From the NCBI GenBank assembly GCA_020444985.1, contig JAGRHK010000065.1, forward strand, positions 1 through 7,520: DNA of 7,520 bases. Direction: 5' to 3'. Of the stretch, positions 1 to 5,087 are shown one piece after another; positions within the stretch are counted from its first letter, which is position 1, and every line of letters starts with the position of its first letter. A model generated the notes under the pieces. It was not told the origin of the DNA. It ran no database searches and was given only the letters and a program-made list of their open reading frames with translations. Made by a program: the position numbers and the translations under genes. This DNA comes from Candidatus Competibacteraceae bacterium (GTDB lineage Bacteria > Pseudomonadota > Gammaproteobacteria > Competibacterales > Competibacteraceae).

Positions 1-1
1 G

Positions 2-121
2 GCGGCGATCAACAACGAAAATCTGTTCGCGGTGCTGGTCGACGCGGTGCGCTGCTGCTCGCTGGGGCAAATTACGACGGCGCTATTTGAAGTCGGCGGG
101 CAGTATCGGCGGAATATGTGA
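2..121 (+). CDS. C-terminal fragment of an acyl-CoA mutase, probably fused isobutyryl-CoA mutase (IcmF-like); 5' part outside window
   Basis: Only the final 39 codons and the TGA stop (119-121) are visible, with no start. The peptide begins AAINNENLFAVLVDAV and ends with a Ser-Leu-Gly-Gln-Ile-Thr segment followed by EVGGQYRRNM. From memory, a 'SLGQIT.AL.EVGGQYRR.M' ending is typical of the fused adenosylcobalamin-dependent isobutyryl-CoA mutases and related methylmalonyl-CoA mutase large subunits, where it closes the substrate-binding TIM-barrel domain. Such enzymes rearrange the acyl-CoA carbon skeleton in the cytoplasm, and the fused form carries its own G-protein chaperone. None of those domains lies in this window, so the call rests on the tail alone. 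The gene converges with the VWA gene on the other strand, 96 bp away. Other mutase-family members are possible. Confidence 0.55.
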   Translation, partial: AAINNENLFAVLVDAVRCCSLGQITTALFEVGGQYRRNM

Positions 122-130
122 GGCCAGCCA

Positions 131-219
131 GAGCGGCTCTTCAGCTCTTCAACCGGTGGATTTCGCCAACAGCGCGCATTTGGCCTGTCAACGTACTCCA
201 CGATTGAAGAGCTGCGCTC
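131..219. repeat. Long interrupted inverted repeat between convergent genes, with a tandem 8-mer in its left arm
   Basis: The arms CAGCTCTTCAA (142-152) and TTGAAGAGCTG (204-214) are a perfect 11-bp inverted repeat. Inside them GTGGA (156-160) pairs with TCCAC (197-201), and GCCAA (165-169) pairs with TTGGC (180-184). Outside them GAGCG (131-135) can pair with CGCTC (215-219). The left arm contains GCTCTTCA twice in tandem (136-143 and 144-151); the right arm has the unit only once, so one copy would bulge out. The result is a nested, interrupted stem of about 26 bp reaching into the stop codon of the VWA gene. The position between two convergent stop codons suggests a bidirectional termination or mRNA 3'-end structure. 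There is no clear T-tract on either side, so a canonical intrinsic terminator is not shown. Confidence 0.6.
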
Positions 220-1420
220 ACCCGCGCCGCGCCGCCTCCTGCCCTGCCGTTACAATGCCCCGCGCCGCCGCCCATTGCGCCAGATCGCGTTTTTCGATAG
301 CGGTCGCCATCAGATCAGGGAACTGATCGGGGGTACAGGCAAAGGCCGGCGCGCCCATCCCGGCCAGCGCTCCGGCAACGCCATGATCATAAGCCGGCGC
401 CCCCTGGTCAGACAGCGCCAGCAAGGTGATCAACTGCACCCCGGAAGCGGCCAGGCTGGCAGCGCGTTTGAGCATTTGCTGGCGGTCGCCGCCTTCGTAC
501 AGATCGCTGATCAGCACCAGAATGGTGTCGTGGGGCGCGCGCACCAGACCCTGGCAGTAACTCAGCGCTCGATGAATATCGGTGCCGCCGCCCAACTGCG
601 TCCCGAACAGCACCTCTACGGGATCCTCCAGTTGCTCGGTCAAATCAACGACCGACGTATCGAACACGACCAGCGTAGTGCGCACTGAGCGAATCGAAGC
701 CATGACCGCTGCCATGATGCCCGCGTAAACGACTGAAGCAGCCATGGACCCACTCTGATCCACGCAGAGAATGATGTCGCGCAAGGCTGTGGCGCGGCGG
801 CCAAAACCGATCCGGGTCGCGGGAATGATCGTGCGATATTCGGGTTGGTAATGACGCAGGTTCGCGCGGATGGTGCGATGCCAGTCAATCTCGGCATGAC
901 GCGGGCGGCGGTTGCGCACGCTGCGATGCAAACTGCCGGTGATCGCCTGGCGCAATGGATTCGCCAGTTTGCGCTCCAATTCCGCCACGACCTGGCGCAC
1001 CACGCGCCGGGCGGCTTCTTTAACCTTGGCCGGCATCACCCCGCTTAATGACAACAGGGTCGCCACCAGATGAACATCCGGCTCCACCGCTTCCAGCATC
1101 TCTGGCTCCAGCAACAGCCGTTGCAGACCATAGCGCTCCAGCGCATCGTGTTGTAAGACTCGAACGACGGAGGTGGGAAAATAGCTGCGGATATCGCCGA
1201 GCCAGCGGGCGACTTTCGGCGCGGAACCGCCCAGTCCACCTTTGCGCTCCTCGTCGTAGAGGCTTTCCAGGCAGCGATCAATGCCCAGATCCGCCCCGGC
1301 CAGGGCGCATCCGACGCCATCGGCCGCGCCGCCGCCAAGAATCAAGCGCCAACGCCGCTGGCGTTCGTCATCGAATCGGGATTCAGTCGCCGATTGGGGT
1401 TCTAAAGTTGTGGCATTCAT
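218..1420 (-). CDS. VWA domain-containing protein, CoxE/YehP-like
   Basis: The product is a 400-aa soluble protein with no signal peptide or membrane segment. The C-terminal half (about residues 214-375) is a von Willebrand factor A domain with a complete metal-ion-dependent adhesion site: DQSGS (Asp221, Ser223, Ser225), Thr280 in GGGTDIHRAL, and Asp306 in ISDLYEGG. The N-terminal half (about 15-200) is helical and rich in Arg and Leu, as in CoxE-like proteins. Members of this group usually work with a MoxR-type AAA ATPase, often beside SWIM zinc-finger and DUF5682-type proteins, probably in metal-dependent assembly or remodelling of other complexes. None of these partners is visible here. 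Downstream the gene converges with the mutase gene, and upstream it diverges from the Nudix gene. The ATG at 1420-1418 lacks a good Shine-Dalgarno sequence, so the start is less certain than the domain call. Confidence 0.9.
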   Translation of the reverse strand: MNATTLEPQSATESRFDDERQRRWRLILGGGAADGVGCALAGADLGIDRCLESLYDEERKGGLGGSAPKVARWLGDIRSYFPTSVVRVLQHDALERYGLQRLLLEPEMLEAVEPDVHLVATLLSLSGVMPAKVKEAARRVVRQVVAELERKLANPLRQAITGSLHRSVRNRRPRHAEIDWHRTIRANLRHYQPEYRTIIPATRIGFGRRATALRDIILCVDQSGSMAASVVYAGIMAAVMASIRSVRTTLVVFDTSVVDLTEQLEDPVEVLFGTQLGGGTDIHRALSYCQGLVRAPHDTILVLISDLYEGGDRQQMLKRAASLAASGVQLITLLALSDQGAPAYDHGVAGALAGMGAPAFACTPDQFPDLMATAIEKRDLAQWAAARGIVTAGQEAARRG

Positions 1421-1481
1421 GCTGGAATGTTCAAATTATTTGCTTCCAGAATCAAGCCCCCTTTTCCAAGGAATCTTCTCG
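1421..1481. promoter_or_regulatory. Divergent intergenic gap, likely promoter region for the VWA and Nudix genes
   Basis: These 61 bp separate two divergent start codons, so promoters for both genes should lie here or just inside the coding regions. The middle (about 1429-1442) is clearly AT-richer than its surroundings. I could not find a convincing -35/-10 pair at standard spacing on either strand. An AAGGAA Shine-Dalgarno sequence (1468-1473) serves the plus-strand Nudix gene. The call rests mainly on gene orientation. Confidence 0.35.
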
Positions 1482-2042
1482 ATGAAATTTTGCAGCCAGT
1501 GCGGCGCTCTGGTCAGCGTGCGCATTCCCACCGGAGACAATCGGCCCCGCCATGTGTGCGACGCTTGCGGCGCCATTTATTATCAGAATCCGAAAATCGT
1601 CGCGGGCTGCATTCCCGAATGGGAGGGACGGATTCTGCTATGCCGTCGCGCCATTGAGCCGCGCTACGGTTTGTGGACCCTGCCGGCGGGTTTCATGGAA
1701 AACCATGAATCCGCGGTGGCCGCCGCCGCGCGCGAAGCGCTGGAAGAAGCCAATGCCGTGGTGGAAAATCTCAGTCTGTATGGCATGTATTCGCTGCTTC
1801 ATGTGAGCCAGGTTTATCTGATGTTTCGCGGTCAACTCAAGGACGGGCAGGCCAGCCCGGGCGAGGAAAGCCTGGAAGTGCGCCTGTACGCCGAGGAAGA
1901 AATTCCCTGGGATGAAATGGCCTTTACCGTGGTGCATGAGACCTTGCAGCAGTATCTCGCCGAGCGCCGGGCGGGCGCTTTTCATCTGCATGTGGGCGAT
2001 ATCATTCGCGACGCCGACCACTTCCATATTCATCGCTATTGA
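1482..2042 (+). CDS. Nudix hydrolase with N-terminal zinc ribbon
   Basis: The product is a 186-aa cytoplasmic enzyme expected to cleave a nucleoside-diphosphate-linked substrate into nucleoside monophosphate plus a phosphorylated group. Residues 4-29 form a zinc ribbon of two CxxC pairs (Cys4/Cys7 and Cys26/Cys29). The Nudix box spans residues 70-92: Gly70, Glu76, then REALEEAN with the metal-binding Arg84, Glu85, Glu88 and Glu89. Asn91 sits where the consensus Gly usually is, a change I believe is common in this zinc-ribbon subgroup. The preceding GLWTLPAGF stretch is typical of the family. The substrate (ADP-ribose, NADH, FAD or another) cannot be read from sequence. The ATG at 1482 is preferred over longer upstream readings because AAGGAA lies 8 bases upstream of it and the zinc ribbon starts immediately after. 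The stop overlaps or abuts the next gene, suggesting co-transcription. Confidence 0.92.
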   Translation: MKFCSQCGALVSVRIPTGDNRPRHVCDACGAIYYQNPKIVAGCIPEWEGRILLCRRAIEPRYGLWTLPAGFMENHESAVAAAAREALEEANAVVENLSLYGMYSLLHVSQVYLMFRGQLKDGQASPGEESLEVRLYAEEEIPWDEMAFTVVHETLQQYLAERRAGAFHLHVGDIIRDADHFHIHRY

Positions 2043-2050
2043 AGAATGCA

Positions 2051-2869
2051 GTGGACACGTTGACCGACGCCTTGGGCGTGCGCCATACACCCATGCAAAC
2101 GCCGGCCCGCATTGTGTCCCTGGTGCCCAGCATGACTGAATTGCTGTTCGCGCTGGGATTGGCGGAACAGATTGTGGGCCGTACTCATTACTGCATTCAT
2201 CCGCAACCGGCAGTCGCCGCCATTCCCAGCGTTGGCGGCACGAAAAAGCTCAAATATGCGCGATTACGCGCGCTGCAACCGACGCACGTTATCCTCAACA
2301 TCGACGAGAATCCCCGAGAACTAGCCGACCGGCTGCTAGCCGATGGTTTTCAGGTCATTGTTACCCATCCGCTGACCCCGGAGGATAATCCACCGCTTTA
2401 TCGGTTACTCGGCGGGATTTTTCACCGCGAGGCCGAGGCGGAGCGCCTGGCAGTGGAGTTCGCCCAGACGCTGGCCGAACTGCGTCAGACTGATTGGCCC
2501 CCAAAAAAAGTGCTGTATCTGATCTGGCGGAAACCGTGGATGGGGGTTAGCCGCGACACCTACATTGCTCGCATGTTGGCATTAGTGGGGTGGGAGACGC
2601 TGCCGGCAGAGTCAGTAGCGCGTTATCCGGAGCTGGAACTCGATCGCGCCCTGCTGGACGCCGCCGATTTAATCCTGTTCAGCAGCGAGCCGTATCGCTT
2701 CGAGATGGCGGATTTGGAACGCTTCGCCCGTGAATATGACTGCCCGTTGGAGGAATTGCGACTGATCGACGGGGAAATGACTTCGTGGTATGGCAACCGG
2801 GCCATTGCCGGACTGGCTTATCTAGGACATTTTGCCAGGAAGGTATGCAATCCCGGTTCGGTTACTTAA
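2051..2869 (+). CDS. BtuF-like periplasmic-binding-fold protein (helical backbone metal receptor), no visible signal peptide
   Basis: The product (272 aa from GTG 2051) has the fold of cobalamin/iron-siderophore ABC transporter binding proteins. Near the N-terminus comes RIVSLVPSMTELLFALGL, then a VGGTKK segment and LQPTHVILNIDENPRE. The long backbone helix lies around the AERLAVEFAQTLAEL region. The C-terminal lobe carries IWRKPWMGVSRDTYIARML, the FSSEPYRF strand and a final DGEMTSWYGNRA. These are family hallmarks. There is no hydrophobic leader or lipobox before the first strand, so it may act in the cytoplasm or be mis-started. No ABC permease or ATPase is nearby. Three in-frame starts are possible. 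TTG 2039 overlaps the Nudix stop, GTG 2051 has GAAGA at 2041-2045, and ATG 2093 has no Shine-Dalgarno. I chose GTG 2051. Ligand is unknown; a corrinoid or metal chelate is the family expectation. Confidence 0.85.
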   Translation: MDTLTDALGVRHTPMQTPARIVSLVPSMTELLFALGLAEQIVGRTHYCIHPQPAVAAIPSVGGTKKLKYARLRALQPTHVILNIDENPRELADRLLADGFQVIVTHPLTPEDNPPLYRLLGGIFHREAEAERLAVEFAQTLAELRQTDWPPKKVLYLIWRKPWMGVSRDTYIARMLALVGWETLPAESVARYPELELDRALLDAADLILFSSEPYRFEMADLERFAREYDCPLEELRLIDGEMTSWYGNRAIAGLAYLGHFARKVCNPGSVT

Positions 2870-2879
2870 AAAACAAGAG

Positions 2880-2953
2880 TGTAGCCCAGATGAAGCGTAG
2901 CGGAATCTGGGAAAGCCCTGGATTTCGGCCTGACGGCCTGCATCCAGGCTACA
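2880..2953. repeat. Imperfect palindromic intergenic repeat (REP/MITE-like)
   Basis: This 74-bp element starts with TGTAGCC (2880-2886) and ends with its exact complement GGCTACA (2947-2953). Read inward, the left half is GTAGCCCAGATGAAG followed by GGAATCTGGG. The reverse complement of the right half gives GTAGCCTGGATGCAG, then a GGCCGAAATCCAGGG segment, so the two halves are diverged copies of one unit facing each other. The 'GTAGCC..GATG.AG' and 'GGAATC..GGG' pattern matches a class of palindromic repeats I recall scattered between genes in many proteobacterial genomes. It lies between the binding-protein stop and the radical SAM start and would fold into a long hairpin in RNA. Only one copy occurs in this window, so multiplicity is not shown. 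Confidence 0.7.
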
Positions 2954-3034
2954 GAGTTGTTGTGCAGCGTCTGAATAATTGCGTTGTACGATGAGGCGAT
3001 CAGCCCATTTTGTACCGTTCCTGAGGATGACATG

Positions 3035-4528
3035 ATGCGAATTCTATTGGTCAAACCCCAAGCCCACCTCCAGACCGTATTAGGGTTGCAACGCTTCCAG
3101 TGTCTGGAGCCGCTGGAATTTGGCTATCTGGCGGCCGCTGTTCCGCCAGAACATGAGATACGGGTGCTGGATTTGCGGCTGTGCCGCTGGGCGAATGCAG
3201 CATTTGAACGGGAACTGGCGCGCTTTCAGCCTGATCTGGTCGGTTTTACAGCGTATAGTCATGAATCAGGCGCCATGAAACGATTAGCCGGCAGAGTGCG
3301 CCAGTTGTTGCCGAAAACGCGCATTGTGGTCGGCGGCCATCACGCCACGGTAGCGCCGGGTGACTGCAACATTTCCGATATTGACTACATCGTGCGCGGT
3401 GAGGGCTGCGCGCCGTTTCGCGACCTAGTAGCCGCATTGCACAAAGGCGAGGAACCGGAAGGCATCGCCAATGTGCTGCTGACCGGCGAGAGTTTCGACG
3501 CGATGGCCGCTACGAATTGGCCCCGCTACCCGGACCCGCGCACCCTGCCATTGCCGCGACGTGACCTGTGGGACAGCCGATCGTATTACTGCATCTGGGT
3601 TTGCGAAAATCCACGCGATTGGCAAGCGCTTTATCCACGGGTGGCTATGGCGCGCACCTCTTACGGCTGCAAGATGACCTGTTCCTTCTGCATCGTACCC
3701 TTTCTGAGCGGCACAACCCACATGCCACGCCTGGTTGAAGTGGTCGCGGAGGATCTGGCGAACACTCTGGTCGATCACATTTATTTTGCCGACGACGAGA
3801 ACTTCATCGACGAGCAATTCGGTTTTGAACTGGCCGAGGAACTGGAAAAGCGCGGTGTTCGGAAACGCTACTTCGCCTGGGCGCGCGCCACGACAATCTT
3901 GCGTTACCCGGAGTTGATGCGGCGATGGAAAGAAATTGGCCTCGACGGGGTCTTTGTCGGGTTTGAATTTGTGACTAACGCGGAATTGAAGGCCGTGCGC
4001 AAGGGTGGCACCATCTCGCACAACGAGCGCGCCCTGGACACCTTGCGCAGTCTGGGCATCGCCTGCCATGCAGCGTTCATGGTGCGTCCGGAGTACGGCC
4101 ATGCCGAGTTTGAACGGTTGCGTGATTACGTCAACGCCCTGCCGCCGGTGCAATGCAGTTTCACCGTTTGCACCCCTTCGCCGGGCACGGCCGATTATGA
4201 AGCCGCGCGGCCCCGGTTCTGGGCCGGCGATGCCTATGACCTGCATGACTGTATGCACCCCATCACGCCAACGACTTTGCCATTACGCGAGTTTGGGGAA
4301 CGGCTGGCCCGCCAACTCCATGAAGCCAGTCGGCGCAATCCCTTGCGGGTCGAGCGCCATCCGATCCGGCCCTGGGAGCTGGTTCGAGCGATTGCCGCTG
4401 AAAAATACTATGAACAGGCATTCCAGCAACTTTATCGGGATTTTCCCCGCGAACTCTGGGATTGGCCAGGAAGGAATGTAATGGGTACAGGATTAGAGGC
4501 GACGCCCATTTCAGGCGAATCATGCTAA
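3035..4528 (+). CDS. B12-binding domain radical SAM protein (class B-like)
   Basis: The product is 497 aa from ATG 3035 and cytoplasmic. Residues 1 to about 135 form a Rossmann-like cobalamin-binding domain: MRILLVKPQ, LEPLEFGYLAAAVP, an IRVLDLRL strand, FQPDLVGFTAYSHE and VVGGHHATVAPGD, then IVRGEGCAPF. The usual DxHxxG corrinoid motif is not present. The radical SAM core follows with the CxxxCxxC cluster Cys212, Cys216 and Cys219 in RTSYGCKMTCSFC, and a YFADDENFID segment. This architecture is typical of enzymes that methylate unactivated carbons or remodel lipids, pigments or natural products. The N-terminus resembles hopanoid-associated members, but no other hopanoid gene is here, so I assign no substrate. 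Two adjacent ATGs (3032, 3035) follow GAGGA (3023-3027), and spacing favours the second. An in-frame TTG at 2984 would add 17 residues. Confidence 0.9.
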   Translation: MRILLVKPQAHLQTVLGLQRFQCLEPLEFGYLAAAVPPEHEIRVLDLRLCRWANAAFERELARFQPDLVGFTAYSHESGAMKRLAGRVRQLLPKTRIVVGGHHATVAPGDCNISDIDYIVRGEGCAPFRDLVAALHKGEEPEGIANVLLTGESFDAMAATNWPRYPDPRTLPLPRRDLWDSRSYYCIWVCENPRDWQALYPRVAMARTSYGCKMTCSFCIVPFLSGTTHMPRLVEVVAEDLANTLVDHIYFADDENFIDEQFGFELAEELEKRGVRKRYFAWARATTILRYPELMRRWKEIGLDGVFVGFEFVTNAELKAVRKGGTISHNERALDTLRSLGIACHAAFMVRPEYGHAEFERLRDYVNALPPVQCSFTVCTPSPGTADYEAARPRFWAGDAYDLHDCMHPITPTTLPLREFGERLARQLHEASRRNPLRVERHPIRPWELVRAIAAEKYYEQAFQQLYRDFPRELWDWPGRNVMGTGLEATPISGESC

Positions 4529-4550
4529 GGTTTTCCAGTAACTGAAAACC
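4529..4550. repeat. Short inverted repeat directly after the radical SAM stop codon
   Basis: GGTTTTC (4529-4535) and GAAAACC (4544-4550) form a perfect 7-bp stem with an 8-base loop, beginning at the first base after the TAA stop. CAGT and ACTG inside the loop extend the symmetry on DNA. No run of T follows on either strand, so it is not a convincing intrinsic terminator. It could protect the mRNA 3' end, weaken read-through into the lipoprotein gene, or be a protein-binding palindrome. The next gene's Shine-Dalgarno sequence begins 9 bases later. Confidence 0.45.
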
Positions 4551-4570
4551 GGCAACTTGGGAGATGAAGA

Positions 4571-4960
4571 ATGAAATTCAAACTGTGGGCAAGCCTGATC
4601 GGAATGCTGGCCTTGACGTTGCTCGGCTGCGTGTCCAATCCCGTCTACAACGTCACTGACGCTCCGGTAACCACGAGTACGCGCGGCTATCAGGCCCGGG
4701 ATGTGCGCAATGCTATTTTGCAAGCGGGCGCTTCGCTCGGTTGGCAGATGAAGGATGTGCGCCCAGGATTGATCATCGGCACTTTAAACCTGCGCGATCA
4801 TATGGCCCAGGTCGAGATTTCCTACAACCGGCGCACCTATAGCATTGTTTACCGCGATAGCCATAATCTGAATTACGACGGCGTCAATATTCACAAGAAC
4901 TACAATGGCTGGGTACAGCGCCTGAGCACCGCGATCAACTCGCAACTGAGCGTGTTGTGA
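4571..4960 (+). CDS. Small predicted lipoprotein of unknown function
   Basis: The product has 129 aa. A classical lipoprotein signal peptide is visible: a positive start (MKFK), a hydrophobic stretch (residues 5-18), and a lipobox-like LLGC with the lipidated Cys20. Residue +2 after the cysteine is Val, not Asp, which favours outer-membrane sorting if the cell has a Lol system. The mature part, about 110 residues, has no known catalytic motif. It contains an amphipathic helix (YQARDVRNAILQAGASLGW) and alternating beta-like segments (GLIIGTLNLRDHMAQVEISY, RRTYSIVYRDSHNL), ending in a helix. It looks like a small alpha/beta domain, and I do not recognise a specific family. ATG 4571 is supported by GGGAG (4559-4563), 7 bases upstream. 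It follows the radical SAM gene by 42 bp, so co-transcription is possible but a functional link is not shown. Confidence 0.85.
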   Translation: MKFKLWASLIGMLALTLLGCVSNPVYNVTDAPVTTSTRGYQARDVRNAILQAGASLGWQMKDVRPGLIIGTLNLRDHMAQVEISYNRRTYSIVYRDSHNLNYDGVNIHKNYNGWVQRLSTAINSQLSVL

Positions 4961-5013
4961 TTTGGGCTGATTGTGTGGCTTGCTGATCGCCCCACATTGC
5001 GGATTTCCATCCT

Positions 5014-5043
5014 TGGCTGAGGAGCCAGCAGCGAAGCGCTGGC
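5014..5043 (+). promoter_or_regulatory. Two mutually exclusive hairpins upstream of the ATPase gene, possible operator or attenuator
   Basis: In the 127-bp gap before the ATPase gene, TGGCT (5014-5018) can pair with AGCCA (5023-5027). GCCAGC (5024-5029) can pair with GCTGGC (5038-5043), with an inner GC/GC pair and a GAA loop. The shared bases 5024-5027 mean that both cannot form at once. A -10-like TATATT lies at 5061-5066 and a GGAG Shine-Dalgarno at 5077-5080. If that -10 is used, the inverted repeats sit over the -35 region and would be an operator; if transcription starts further upstream they would be leader hairpins. No good -35 is visible. The rest of the gap (4961-5013) shows only a weak TGTGG/CCACA stem. 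Confidence 0.3.
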
Positions 5044-5087
5044 AAGTAGGGTGAACATGTTATATTTCATGCTACTGGAGTTCCACT

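Noticed and set aside
275..688. 137-codon plus-strand frame opposite the VWA gene
   Set aside because: It is an antisense shadow of a domain-supported gene with low-complexity, Arg/Gln/His-rich translation and no family resemblance.
1281..1481. In-frame upstream extension of the Nudix gene by 67 codons
   Set aside because: The extension overlaps the VWA coding region and has no family similarity; the ATG at 1482 has a good Shine-Dalgarno and directly precedes the zinc ribbon.
1638..2090. 150-codon minus-strand frame opposite the Nudix gene
   Set aside because: It is complementary to the Nudix box region, which has clear function, and shows no domain of its own.
2984..3034. Possible TTG start 17 codons upstream for the radical SAM gene
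   Set aside because: The added residues lie before the normal MRILLVKP start of the cobalamin domain, and a GAGGA ribosome binding site points to ATG 3032/3035.
3425..4258. Long open frame (277 codons) on the minus strand opposite the radical SAM gene
   Set aside because: It lies entirely inside a well-supported gene, has no recognisable domain, and long antisense frames are expected in GC-rich coding DNA.
4974..4996. TGTGG/CCACA stem after the lipoprotein gene as a terminator
   Set aside because: The stem is only 5 bp with a 13-base loop and no T-tract follows, so it is not distinguishable from chance.
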